Assembly: GCA_963799085.1 (NCBI GenBank) | Contig: CAWCWA010000021.1 | Location: 186,001 to 250,000 of the forward strand | Reading direction: 5' to 3' | DNA: 64,000 nucleotides | From: AP-15 sp963799085 | GTDB taxonomy: Bacteria > Pseudomonadota > Alphaproteobacteria > ATCC43930 > CGMCC-115725 | Notes under the pieces: model-generated | Database searches by the model: none | What the model saw: only the letters and a program-made list of their open reading frames with translations | Told to the model about the DNA's origin: nothing | Program-made: the position numbers and the translations under genes | Shown here: positions 45,030 to 53,458 of the stretch, piece by piece | How positions within the stretch are numbered: the stretch's first letter is position 1 | Layout: each line of letters begins with the position of its first letter

Positions 45030-46880
45030 GTGGCTTACATCTTCAAGGGACGGCTCTGCGGCTATATCTGCGCCGAATGCCCGGAACCACTGTCGGCGGT
45101 GACGGTGCGCCTCTACCGCAGCCGCGAAGGCCAGAACGTCACAGCACTCGCCGCAGCCAATCCGAAGGAGACCTTCGCACCCGTCGGCGAACAGGAGGCG
45201 GCGGCCAAGACGCTGCTCACCGAGGCGACGACCGACGCCGACGGCAATTTCACGATCGAGATCGACGAGCGACGGCAAGGCTATGGCGGCGAGGCGTTCG
45301 AGATCGACCTTTATTGCGGGACGGTACCACACCGCAAGCCCACACCGCAGCCGCCGCAACCGCGGCAGTTCACGCTGACGACGCTGCAGCCCGGCTGGCG
45401 GCAGACCGAGGGCGGCTTTGTCGCGGCCTGGGAATACTGCATTCCGCAGCGGCTGTGGTGCCATATCCGCGCGCTCTTCGGCGCCTGGACGATCTGCGGC
45501 CGGGTGACGGTGTGCGACACCAAGGCCCCGGTCGGCGGCGTCAGGGTGCGCGCCTTCGATGTCGATTGGCTGCAGGACGACGATCTGGGATCGGGCGTCA
45601 CCGACGGAACCGGCCGCTTCCGCATCGACTACACGACGGCGGATTTCGAGAAGACGATTTTTTCGCCCTCGATCAATGTCGAATTGATCGGCGGCCCCGA
45701 TCTCTATTTCCGGGTCGAGACCTTGGGCGGGACGCCGCTCCTGGTCGAGCCGCGAACCCGGGGACGCCAGCCCGACCGCGAAAACGCCGGGCCCTGCTTC
45801 TGCGTCGAGCTCTGCCTCAGCGAGCAGCCGCAGGATGGCGGCGACGAGCCGCTGCCGGTGTTCACCGCGATCGGAGGCTATCAATACCTGACCGACATCA
45901 ACAGCGCGCCGCCCGGCAGTGGGCTGACGATCGGCGACAACCGCGCCTTCTTCGCGACGATGCGGCTCAACGGCATCCTGTCGAAGAAGCTCAACGGCAA
46001 CCCGATGGAGTACCGCTTCGAAATCGCCACGACGAACGCGAACGGTCAGAACCCGGTCGGCTGGACGCCGGTGACACCGGCGCAGATCGCCCGCACCGTG
46101 ATCGGCATCTGGGAGCATTACGATCCGGCCTTTCCGGGCGACCCGAACCCGATCAAGACCAAGGTGTACACGGTCAACGGCACGGCGGGGCCGCACGAAC
46201 TCGTCGCGAGCTTCACCGCCGACGGCTTCGTGCAAGTGCCGCAGGAGAGCAACGTCTTCGGCCCCTCGGGCTTCTTCCAGCCGAACGGCAACATGATCAA
46301 CCTGATCTCGCCGTCGATCGCCGCCTGGGGTGCGGTCGACCAGACCGGCGTCACCGCCGGCCACAGTTCGACCTCGGGCGGGCAACCCCTGGCGCAGGAC
46401 CGCCATTTCGCGATCCGCATGAAGGTGCGCGAGGCGGGCGATCTAGGTTCCGGCAGCGACGCCGGCTTCTGCCCGCACGTCGCCATCGACAACACCGGCT
46501 ACAACAACGTCGTGCATCATCCGTCCTGGGCGGGCTTCACCGATCCGCCCGGGGTGATCGGGGTGCGGCTCCTCGACATTCTGCAGTTGCAGGTCAACGG
46601 CTGCGCCGAAATCACCAATGCCCTCGACGTGCTGTTCACCGCCGCCCACCCCAATCTCGGCACGGTGTCGGTGACGATGACCGGGCCCGGCGGCCCCTAC
46701 GGCTTCACCTTGCCGCCGGCGGTGGCGGGCGAGCGCTTCGGCGGGGCGACGGACAATTTCAATGTCGCCGCGCTGCAGCCTTGCGCCTATATCGTGACGC
46801 TCGAGGTGCAATTGCTGCTGACGACTGGCGACGGCGTTCCGAGCGACCTCTTCGACCAGATCGCCTTCTGCAAGCAATAA
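45030..46880 (+). CDS. Large unknown protein with two transthyretin-like domains
   Basis: 616 residues, start GTG 45030 behind GGGAGGCGGGG. The N-terminal half has two transthyretin/CarboxypepD_reg-like modules: one around FKGRLCGYICAECPEPLSAV with TTDADGNFTIEIDERR, the other around TICGRVTVCDTKAPVGGVRV, GVTDGTGRFRIDYTTADF. Many Cys occur there and nearby (CPEPL, CHIRALF, CFCVELCLSE). The C-terminal half is beta-rich: YRFEIATTNANGQNPVGWTP, HFAIRMKVREAG, YNNVVHHPSWAGFTDPPGVI and TVSVTMTGPGGPYGFTLPPA. No signal peptide or membrane helix. No characterised family matches by eye. Upstream of an MBL hydrolase 94 bp away. Confidence 0.7.
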   Translation: MAYIFKGRLCGYICAECPEPLSAVTVRLYRSREGQNVTALAAANPKETFAPVGEQEAAAKTLLTEATTDADGNFTIEIDERRQGYGGEAFEIDLYCGTVPHRKPTPQPPQPRQFTLTTLQPGWRQTEGGFVAAWEYCIPQRLWCHIRALFGAWTICGRVTVCDTKAPVGGVRVRAFDVDWLQDDDLGSGVTDGTGRFRIDYTTADFEKTIFSPSINVELIGGPDLYFRVETLGGTPLLVEPRTRGRQPDRENAGPCFCVELCLSEQPQDGGDEPLPVFTAIGGYQYLTDINSAPPGSGLTIGDNRAFFATMRLNGILSKKLNGNPMEYRFEIATTNANGQNPVGWTPVTPAQIARTVIGIWEHYDPAFPGDPNPIKTKVYTVNGTAGPHELVASFTADGFVQVPQESNVFGPSGFFQPNGNMINLISPSIAAWGAVDQTGVTAGHSSTSGGQPLAQDRHFAIRMKVREAGDLGSGSDAGFCPHVAIDNTGYNNVVHHPSWAGFTDPPGVIGVRLLDILQLQVNGCAEITNALDVLFTAAHPNLGTVSVTMTGPGGPYGFTLPPAVAGERFGGATDNFNVAALQPCAYIVTLEVQLLLTTGDGVPSDLFDQIAFCKQ

Positions 46881-46973
46881 GCGGCGCACAGGGACGGCCG
46901 GGGTTTGCCATCGGCGGAGCGGCCGGCTACGATCGGGCGAGCCGGCCGATCCTTTTGACGAGGACCCATCGCG

Positions 46974-47846
46974 ATGCGCACCAGCTTTGCCGTCAACGAC
47001 ATGACCATCCACCGGATCGTCGAGCAGGAGGCGGGCTTCACTCCGATCCTCGAATTCCTGCCGAGCCTGAGCCGGGAATTGCTTGACGAGAACCGCTCTT
47101 GGATGGAGCCCGCCGCCCTCGACGCGGCCGGCATGGCGGTGCTGTGCTTCCAATCCTATGTCGTCAAGACGCCGCACCACACGATTCTGGTCGACGCCTG
47201 CATCGGCAACGACAAGTCGTTTCCGCACCGCCCGACCTGGCACCGCAAGAGCGACAGCAATTGGATGCAGGCGCTGAAGGCGGCGGGCGTCACCCCCGAC
47301 GACATCGACATTGTCATGTGCACCCATCTGCATGGCGACCATGTCGGCTGGAATACGCGACTCGAGAACGGCCGCTGGGTTCCGACCTTCGCCAATGCCA
47401 AGTATCTCTTCTCGAAGAAGGAATACGAATACTGGGAGGGTGTGGACCGGGAGACGCCGCTCGACCCGATGCGCGACAGCGTGCTGCCGATCGTCGAGGC
47501 CAACAAGGCCGAACTCGTCACCAGCGACCATGCGCTCAACGACCATGTCCGGCTGACCCCGACGCCCGGCCACACGCCCGACCATTTCGCGGTATGCGCC
47601 GGGCGCGGCGGCGACCGGGCGGTGTTCACCGGTGATCTCATTCATTCGCCGATCCAGGCGCGTTACCCCGACCTGGTGATGCGGGTCGACTACGACCACA
47701 AGCAGGCCTCGACCACCCGCCGGGCGTTTCTCGAACGCTACTGCGATACCGACACGCTCTGCTGCACGATGCATTTCCCCTCGCCGTCCGTCGGGCACAT
47801 CAAACGCTGGGGCGACGGCTTCCGCTGCGAGCCGCTTGCGGGGTAA
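46974..47846 (+). CDS. MBL-fold metallo-hydrolase
   Basis: A 290-residue metallo-beta-lactamase-fold hydrolase. Metal ligands: IVMCTHLHGDHVGWNTRLE (HxHxDH), LTPTPGHTPDHFAVCA (His), AVFTGDLIHSPIQARYP (bridging Asp) and CTMHFPSPSVGHIKRW (last His). Looks intact and is of normal length. The spacing of the motifs resembles quorum-quenching lactonase-like and glyoxalase-II-like branches. Substrate unknown. ATG 46974 is preceded by GAGGA. Confidence 0.92.
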   Translation: MRTSFAVNDMTIHRIVEQEAGFTPILEFLPSLSRELLDENRSWMEPAALDAAGMAVLCFQSYVVKTPHHTILVDACIGNDKSFPHRPTWHRKSDSNWMQALKAAGVTPDDIDIVMCTHLHGDHVGWNTRLENGRWVPTFANAKYLFSKKEYEYWEGVDRETPLDPMRDSVLPIVEANKAELVTSDHALNDHVRLTPTPGHTPDHFAVCAGRGGDRAVFTGDLIHSPIQARYPDLVMRVDYDHKQASTTRRAFLERYCDTDTLCCTMHFPSPSVGHIKRWGDGFRCEPLAG

Positions 47847-47873
47847 CGCAGGCGCACTTCGCGGCGCCTGACG

Positions 47874-48266
47874 ATGTCGCCGCTGACAATCTTCCTCGCT
47901 CGGCTGATCGGGCTTTATGCGTTGATTTTCGGCTTGGCGATGCTAGTGCAGAAGCGCGCCATTATCGAACTGCTGCCCGACCTCGTGCGCAGCGGCCCCG
48001 TGCTTCTGCTGGTCGAGATCCTGGGGATGACAGCAGGGCTGTCGATTGTCCTCGGCCACAACGTATGGACGGGCGGGGTCCTGCCGGTTGTCGTGACCCT
48101 GCTGGGCTGGATCATGCTGGTTCGCGGCGCCCTCCTTCTGTTTTTGTCACCGGAAGCGAAAATCCAATTCATCGAGGCGTTTCGCTTCGCCGAGTTGTTT
48201 TACCTCTACGCCGGCATCGCGCTTGCCCTCGGCCTCTATCTGACGATCGGCGGGTTCGCGGCTTAA
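47874..48266 (+). CDS. Small integral membrane protein, four helices
   Basis: A 130-residue inner-membrane protein with four hydrophobic helices (IFLARLIGLYALIFGLAMLV, VLLLVEILGMTAGLSIVLG, LPVVVTLLGWIMLVRGALLL, LFYLYAGIALALGLYLTIGG). Its layout resembles DoxX/YphA-like small membrane proteins. No function assigned. It starts 27 nt after the MBL gene and overlaps the cyclase stop by 4 nt at its own stop. Confidence 0.75.
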   Translation: MSPLTIFLARLIGLYALIFGLAMLVQKRAIIELLPDLVRSGPVLLLVEILGMTAGLSIVLGHNVWTGGVLPVVVTLLGWIMLVRGALLLFLSPEAKIQFIEAFRFAELFYLYAGIALALGLYLTIGGFAA

Positions 48267-49162
48267 ACCAGGGCGACGGGTCTCACCGGGCAGCCGGTAG
48301 CGCCGCGATATTTGGTCGCCAACAGGATCAGGCAGAAGGTCGCGACCCGGTCGCGCGCCAGCTCCTCGAGCGCCACATTCTCGATCAGATAGGTGCCGGT
48401 CTCAACCAGCGCGTGCTGATGCACCGGCATGGCGAGACCACGGTCGGGGTTGGGCAGCACCTCGACCGCCATGTTGTCACAGCCGATCGCAGCCACCTCG
48501 CGCACGGTCAGCCACCGAGCGGCCGGCACGTCGATGCCGGGTTCGCCTTCGACGTAGCGGCGGTTGTCGATGCCGAAGAACCGACCCCAGCCGGTGCGGA
48601 TCAAGACGATGTCACCAGGCTCGATCGCGACCCCGGCCGCCGCCTCGGCGCGCGCCAGATCGTCGGGCGCGATCGCCCGGCCTGGGTGCAGGAATTCGCC
48701 GCCGTCCAGACCTGCGACATCGAGCAATACGCCACGGGTGATCATTGGCGGCGCATGCTCGATCCCAAGCCGGCCGAGCCCCCAATCGCTCACCACCTCG
48801 GCGGCGCTGAGCCCGTTGTACAGCCTGTCGCCGATTGAGAAATGCCCGAGCGCGTCGATGTGGGTCCCGACATGCGCGGTCATTTCGATGCGCTCGACAT
48901 TCGAGCCGGCGTCGTTCGCAGCACCGATCGCGCGACGGCGCTTGATGCTGTCGCGCCAGGAAGCCCAGATCGACAGCAGAAACGGCGTCTGGTTCGGCGC
49001 CATAAACGGCGCATCCTGTCCGATCACATGGCTGATGTCGTAGACCCGCCCTTCCCGGATCGAGCGTAACGCGGTGAGCCGCTTTTCCCGGGTGAGCAGA
49101 TTGCCGGCTCCGATCTGATCGTCCGCCCCCCACCGCGAATGATTGTGAACCGTGCCGGTCAT
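48263..49162 (-). CDS. Cyclase-family (kynurenine formamidase-like) metal hydrolase
   Basis: A 299-residue member of the cyclase family. Metal-binding motif EMTAHVGTHIDALGHF (HxGTHxD) and the second His/Glu set in VHQHALVETGTYLIENVALE. Also YDISHVIGQDAPFMAPNQTP, PGDIVLIRTGWGRFFG and PAARWLTVREVAAIGCDNMA. Such enzymes hydrolyse amides or lactones, for example isatin hydrolase or formylkynurenine formamidase. The 20-residue insertion after the first strand is typical of the long subgroup. Substrate unknown. Confidence 0.9.
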   Translation of the reverse strand: MTGTVHNHSRWGADDQIGAGNLLTREKRLTALRSIREGRVYDISHVIGQDAPFMAPNQTPFLLSIWASWRDSIKRRRAIGAANDAGSNVERIEMTAHVGTHIDALGHFSIGDRLYNGLSAAEVVSDWGLGRLGIEHAPPMITRGVLLDVAGLDGGEFLHPGRAIAPDDLARAEAAAGVAIEPGDIVLIRTGWGRFFGIDNRRYVEGEPGIDVPAARWLTVREVAAIGCDNMAVEVLPNPDRGLAMPVHQHALVETGTYLIENVALEELARDRVATFCLILLATKYRGATGCPVRPVALV

Positions 49163-49245
49163 GACTCCCTCCGGGTCCGTGAACTCTTGCCGGGCGCCGC
49201 CGAGCGCAAGGACGACCGGTTTTCAGACACCTCGACCTCCGCGGC

Positions 49246-50037
49246 TTACGAGACCGCCTCCCGGCGCCTCGGATGGACGCCCGCGCGCTGCGGCAGGAGG
49301 AGGACGCAGGCGACAATAAAGGCCGCGATCACGACCGAGGCGATCGGGCGGCTGAGCGCGAGGCCGCCATGCTGGACCGGCTTGTCGAGAAAATCACCGA
49401 CCGTCGCGCCGAGCGGGCGGGTCAGGATGAACGCGGCCCAGAACAGAAAAACCCGCGACAGGCTCGTCCAGTAATAGGCTGCGGCAAGAACCGCGAGTCC
49501 ACCGGCGAACACCATTGCGCCGCCTTCATAGCCAAGGCCGGTGCTGTCGGCCATCCAATCGCCGAGTGCGGTGCCCAAGGTCTGTGAGAAGGTGATCGCC
49601 GCCCAGTAGAAAGCCTCGACCTTGGGCGTGCTGACCGTCTCCACCGAGATCGAGCCTTGCGACCAGTGCCAGAAGCCCAGCACGGCGAGGAGGCAGGCGA
49701 ACAATAGCGAGGAGCCGCCAGCGTAACCGATGCCCAGCGAACGGTCCGCGAAATCGGCCATCGTCGTGCCGAACGTCGTCGAAGCGATGACGGTGGCCCA
49801 GTAGAGGAAGGGATGAAATTTCTTGGCCACGATCTGAACTGCGACCAGGACCACCAAAGCCGAGAAAAATATCGCGGTCCCCGTCAGATAGCCCCAGTTC
49901 AGGGTCATCGTCACGGTATCGCCGCCGGTCTCGCCGAGCGTCGTCGCCAGGATTTTGATGATCCAGAATACGAGGGTGACCTCGGGGACCTTGGTCAGAA
50001 GGTCATCGTGCTGGTCGACGGTTCCACTCGATATCAA
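49246..50037 (-). CDS. DUF347 (COG4705-type) membrane protein
   Basis: About 263 residues with eight or nine membrane helices built from four copies of a short repeat: KILATTLGETGGDTV, ASTTFGTTMADFADRS, FSQTLGTALGDWMADS and LTRPLGATVGDFLDKP. The repeat, T/S-L-G-x-x-x-G-D, is DUF347. The conserved acidic residues inside the membrane suggest ion translocation, but nothing is known. I choose a TTG start at 50037, behind CTGAGG, because the protein upstream of it is unlike the family; the frame is open to 50172. Confidence 0.82.
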   Translation of the reverse strand: MISSGTVDQHDDLLTKVPEVTLVFWIIKILATTLGETGGDTVTMTLNWGYLTGTAIFFSALVVLVAVQIVAKKFHPFLYWATVIASTTFGTTMADFADRSLGIGYAGGSSLLFACLLAVLGFWHWSQGSISVETVSTPKVEAFYWAAITFSQTLGTALGDWMADSTGLGYEGGAMVFAGGLAVLAAAYYWTSLSRVFLFWAAFILTRPLGATVGDFLDKPVQHGGLALSRPIASVVIAAFIVACVLLLPQRAGVHPRRREAVS

Positions 50038-50168
50038 AAAGCACCTCAGGGAAAGGATCGATGTTGGGGGCGTGCCGCGCTTGCCGACGCCTCGACCAAC
50101 GACCGAGAAGGCTCCGAGTTGCCGCGACGAATTGGCGCTTTCCGCATTGGCCTCAACCGGCGGGGACC

Positions 50169-50834
50169 TCAACCGGCGGGCCAGCCGCGCTTATTGTAGG
50201 CGCCGTCCCAGAAGAGCCATTCGTATTGGGTGGCGCGGGTGAAGGCCGAATGCATGCGGTCGCGGATCGCCTCGGTCGTCGTGGCGGCGGCGCGGTCGGC
50301 GGTGGCGATGACCGATTGCACGGCCTCGCCGAAACGCGGATCGGCATAGGTGTCGATCCAGGCGCGGTAGGGGTTGTCGGCGGCGGCGTTTTCCGCGATG
50401 GCGCAGCCGACATCCCAATAGAGCCAGAAGCACGGCAAGAGCGCCGCGACCAGCACCTCCCACGGCTCGTGATAAGCGGCCGCCGTCAGATAGCTCGTAT
50501 AGGCGAGGCAGTCGGGCGCGGGCTCGGCCGCGGCGAGCGAGGCGGGATCGACGCCGAAGGCCAAGAGATACTGCTCGTGCAAGGCGCGTTCGACCGCGAC
50601 CGCACCAAGCGCCGACTGGGCGAAGGCCTGCAACGTGCCGGCGTCGGGGGCCTTTGCGGCGCAGATCGCCAGGGCGCGCGAGAACTGGCCGAGGTAGAGC
50701 GCGTCCTGCACGATGTAATGCCGGAACCGGTCGCGGGCCAAGCCGCCGGCGGCGAGTTCGGTATTGAATGGCAGGGCGTGGATCGCCGCACGCAATGCCG
50801 CCGTCTGTTGCCACGCCTCCTCCGAAAAGCGCAT
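50169..50834 (-). CDS. tenA: TenA-family protein (thiaminase II-like)
   Basis: About 221 residues, all-helical TenA fold that hydrolyses aminopyrimidine thiamine breakdown products. The conserved Cys is in AALLPCFWLYWDVG, and Glu in FTRATQYEWLFWDGAYNK near the C-terminus; YHEPWEVLVAALL and FRHYIVQDALYLGQFSRAL are typical. ATG 50834 lies one base after the upstream SDR stop (TGAGATG), so translation is coupled to it. No other thiamine genes are nearby, so its substrate in this operon may differ. Confidence 0.9.
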   Translation of the reverse strand: MRFSEEAWQQTAALRAAIHALPFNTELAAGGLARDRFRHYIVQDALYLGQFSRALAICAAKAPDAGTLQAFAQSALGAVAVERALHEQYLLAFGVDPASLAAAEPAPDCLAYTSYLTAAAYHEPWEVLVAALLPCFWLYWDVGCAIAENAAADNPYRAWIDTYADPRFGEAVQSVIATADRAAATTTEAIRDRMHSAFTRATQYEWLFWDGAYNKRGWPAG

Positions 50835-50835
50835 C

Positions 50836-51588
50836 TCAGGTCGCGAGATAGCCGCCATCGACATAGAGTTCGGCGCCGGTGATGTAGGAAGCCTCGTCCG
50901 AGGCGAGGAAGAGGGCGGCGTAGGCGACCTCCTCGGGGCGGCCGGCGCGGCCCATCGGCACCTGGCGCAGCATGCGGGCGCGCACCTCGGGCTGGGCGGT
51001 GCGCCCCGACGAGCGCATCGGCGGCATCAGCCCCGGGTGGATCGAATTGACCCGGATGTTGTCGGCGCCGTGCTGCACGGCGGCGACCTTGGTCAGGGTG
51101 CGGACCGCACCCTTCGAGGCGTTGTAGGCGACGTGGATGTGGTGCTGGCCGGTCACGCCCGAGATCGAGGAAATGTTGACGATCGAGCCGCCGCCCGCCG
51201 CCTTCATCACGGGAATCGCGAATTTCATGCCGAGAAACGCGCCGCGCGCGTTGACCGCCATCAGCCGGTCCCAGGCGGCAGTGTCGAAGAGATCCTCGAC
51301 CGCACTGCCGGAAAGCCCGGCGTCGTTGACGAGGATGTCGAGCTTGCCGTAGGCAGCGAGTGTCGCGTCGACCGCCGCCCGCCATTCTGCCTCGCTCGAT
51401 ACGTCGAGATGCTGGAAGATCGCGGCGCCGTTCGCCTTGACGATGTCGGCGACGACCGCGCTCCCCTCCGCGTCGAGCATGTCGGCGACAACCACCTTGG
51501 CGCCCTCGCCGGCAAAGATGCGCGCCATGCTGGCGCCCATGCCGGAAGCTGCCCCGGTGATCAGCGCCACCTTGTTGTCGAGCCGCAT
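50836..51588 (-). CDS. SDR-family oxidoreductase (complete active site)
   Basis: A 250-residue short-chain dehydrogenase. Cofactor loop LITGAASGMGASMARIFAGE, NDAG in LDILVNDAGLSGSAVEDLFD, catalytic Ser in IVNISSISGVTGQHH and Tyr/Lys in HVAYNASKGAVRTLTKVA, C-terminal ASYITGAELYVDGGYLAT. The acidic residue in VVADM after the second strand favours NAD. ATG 51588 has GGGAGGAGACAAA upstream. Coupled to tenA. Substrate unknown. Confidence 0.93.
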   Translation of the reverse strand: MRLDNKVALITGAASGMGASMARIFAGEGAKVVVADMLDAEGSAVVADIVKANGAAIFQHLDVSSEAEWRAAVDATLAAYGKLDILVNDAGLSGSAVEDLFDTAAWDRLMAVNARGAFLGMKFAIPVMKAAGGGSIVNISSISGVTGQHHIHVAYNASKGAVRTLTKVAAVQHGADNIRVNSIHPGLMPPMRSSGRTAQPEVRARMLRQVPMGRAGRPEEVAYAALFLASDEASYITGAELYVDGGYLAT

Positions 51589-52008
51589 TTTGTCTCCTCC
51601 CTTGAGCCTGTCAAATAATCGCAGGAAACGCTTCCGGCCGCCAGTCGGCGCCCGCCGGGAGAGAGTGGATGAGGCGCGAAGTATTTCTGTTAGCTGCTTC
51701 TCTTCGAGGAGGCGCGCGAAATCGGCAGCCTCCCAGCGCCATGCGCTTTTGCTGTTTTTGCTGTTATTTGCAGCGAATTTACAGCAAAATTTCCGGCCAG
51801 CGTCCGGCTCGTCAGTCCCGAGGCCCATGCGTTTGCTCCGGCGACAGGACGATAGGTATCATGCAATTGTGGCAATTTTGTCGGCGTGGTTTCGGCAATC
51901 AGCGGGGATGGGCATGGCCCGACCTTGGCAATTCGTAGAGCGCCACGGGTCCTTTTCTCTTTGCCCCAATACGGTCGGTTGATTCGCCGATCGGTCCACA
52001 CAGCGAGG
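51589..52008. other. Intergenic region, AT-rich patch
   Basis: About 420 bp with no supported gene. The stretch 51740-51800 is unusually AT-rich for this window (tracts of TTTGCTGTTTTTGCTG). The minus-strand SDR promoter probably lies here. No family is readable. Confidence 0.4.
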
Positions 52009-52248
52009 TCAGGCTGCCTGCGGCAGGTAACGCAGGACGAGAAGCTGCGACCGCGGGCAGGGTGCGATCGCATAGGCACGGCCCTGGTCGTCACTGAACT
52101 CCACGAGGACCGTCCCGTCGCTCAGGGCCTCCACGACCGTACCCACCTGGCCGCGCAAAAGCTTCTCTGCTGGAACATCAGAAAGCAAAGCGACGACGTC
52201 CAAAGGGGACGCCGCCTTGCTGTTTGCGGTGGTTCTTCTGTTCGTCAT
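52009..52248 (-). CDS. DUF4926 small protein
   Basis: A 79-residue protein, start ATG 52248 overlapping the stop of the DUF6883 gene. Core PLDVVALLSDVPAEKLLRGQ, VGTVVEALSDGTVLVEFSDD and GRAYAIAPCPRSQLLVLRY match DUF4926, a small SH3-like beta-barrel. It is regularly found next to DUF6883. By position and size a partner or immunity-like role is plausible but unproven. Confidence 0.8.
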   Translation of the reverse strand: MTNRRTTANSKAASPLDVVALLSDVPAEKLLRGQVGTVVEALSDGTVLVEFSDDQGRAYAIAPCPRSQLLVLRYLPQAA

Positions 52249-52583
52249 AGCACCCAACCGGTAACGAACCGCGGCCTCTGCTCGCCCGCGCGCACAATCC
52301 AAAGCGTTCTTATCACGCCCTGCTTCCCCTGTCGCTCGATGGCCACATCGAGGCGCCACTGGCTGCCCCAGTCATCCGTGCGCAAATGCGATGCGTTACC
52401 GGATCGAGCCGCCCTAAGCAGAACGCTGCGCAACCATGCCGCATCGCTTTGCTCAACGCCAACAGCCTGTCGAAACACCCGAGCCTTATTTCGACCGCGC
52501 GGATGAACGGGGCTCAGACAATATTCCCTGATCTTGCGGATATCCACGATGGCCCGATCACCGTCCGGCAACGGTGTGGTCAT
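52245..52583 (-). CDS. DUF6883 protein
   Basis: 112 residues. Conserved HPRGRNKARVFRQAVGVEQS, DAAWLRSVLLRAARSG and RTLWIVRAGEQRPRFVTGWV, with a central WGSQWRLDVAIERQ strand, match DUF6883. H-P-x-G-x-x-K-A-R-V-F is the invariant-looking motif. Its TGA overlaps the next gene's ATG. The domain also occurs at the C-terminus of some secreted polymorphic-toxin-like proteins, so a toxin-type activity is possible; this is inference. Confidence 0.8.
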   Translation of the reverse strand: MTTPLPDGDRAIVDIRKIREYCLSPVHPRGRNKARVFRQAVGVEQSDAAWLRSVLLRAARSGNASHLRTDDWGSQWRLDVAIERQGKQGVIRTLWIVRAGEQRPRFVTGWVL

Positions 52584-52640
52584 ACCAATTGGACGCTGCG
52601 ATATTCGCCCGATCTGGCGGCCCGTGCCTCGCCTTCCCTG

Positions 52641-53396
52641 TCAATCGATGCCGACGGCGGCGGCCAGGGTTTCGCCGATCGGGCGGTTGAGCACGAGATC
52701 GGCGACCCGGTCGAGGCCGGTCGGTTCGCGGTTGACGATGACCAACGCAGCGCCGTTGCGCTTGGCAAGTTCGGGGAAGCCCGCGGCCGGGTAGACCACG
52801 AGCGAGGAGCCGAGCACGATGCAGAGGTCGGCCGCCAGGGTTTCCTGCTCGGCCCGCCGCATCGGCTCGACCGGCATCGCCTGACCGAACGAGATCGTCG
52901 CGGTCTTGATCCAGCCGCTGCAATCATCGCAGACGGGCGCAGCCTCGTCGCGCTCGAAGGCGGCGCGCACCGCATCAAGTTCGTAGCGTTTGTCGCAATC
53001 GAGACAGGTCGCGTAGGTCGTGTTGCCGTGCAACTCGATGACGCGGTCGGCCGGGACACCTGAGGCCTGGTGCAGGCCGTCGATGTTCTGGGTTATGACG
53101 GCGCTGACCGGGCCGCGGCGGACAAGAGCAGCGACGGCGCGATGGCCGCGGTTCGGAAAGGCCGCGCGAAAGGTTTCCTCCATCACGAAACGGCGGCGCC
53201 AGGTTTCGCGCCTTGCCTCCTCGGAGGCGAGGAAATCGCCGAAATCGATCGGCGCCATGCGCGTCCAGATGCCCCCCGGGCTGCGGAAATCGGGAATTCC
53301 CGATTCGGTGCTGATGCCCGCACCGGTAAAGACGACGGCGCGACGGGATTGTGCGATCAATTGCGCCAGTTCGGCGATCTGAGGATCGGTCTGCAT
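52641..53396 (-). CDS. Sir2-family NAD-dependent deacylase
   Basis: A 251-residue sirtuin. Motifs: RRAVVFTGAGISTESGIPDF (NAD binding), SAVITQNIDGLHQASGVPAD, the catalytic His in RVIELHGNTTYATCLDC, and four zinc Cys (CLDC and PVCDDCSGW). LCIVLGSSLVVYPAAGFPEL follows. It removes acetyl or other acyl groups from protein lysines using NAD. Bacterial CobB-like length. ATG 53396 lies 63 bp from the divergent methyltransferase start. Confidence 0.95.
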   Translation of the reverse strand: MQTDPQIAELAQLIAQSRRAVVFTGAGISTESGIPDFRSPGGIWTRMAPIDFGDFLASEEARRETWRRRFVMEETFRAAFPNRGHRAVAALVRRGPVSAVITQNIDGLHQASGVPADRVIELHGNTTYATCLDCDKRYELDAVRAAFERDEAAPVCDDCSGWIKTATISFGQAMPVEPMRRAEQETLAADLCIVLGSSLVVYPAAGFPELAKRNGAALVIVNREPTGLDRVADLVLNRPIGETLAAAVGID

Positions 53397-53458
53397 GGGT
53401 CGACTTTCGCAAATCGGCGGCGGCGCGCCAAGCCCCGCCGGCTGATCGGGACGAAGCC

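Noticed and set aside
45077..47086. 669-codon plus-strand frame overlapping the transthyretin-like and MBL genes
   Set aside because: Out-of-frame shadow, Arg-rich without motifs; the other frame has Cys-rich structured sequence and the metallo-hydrolase motifs.
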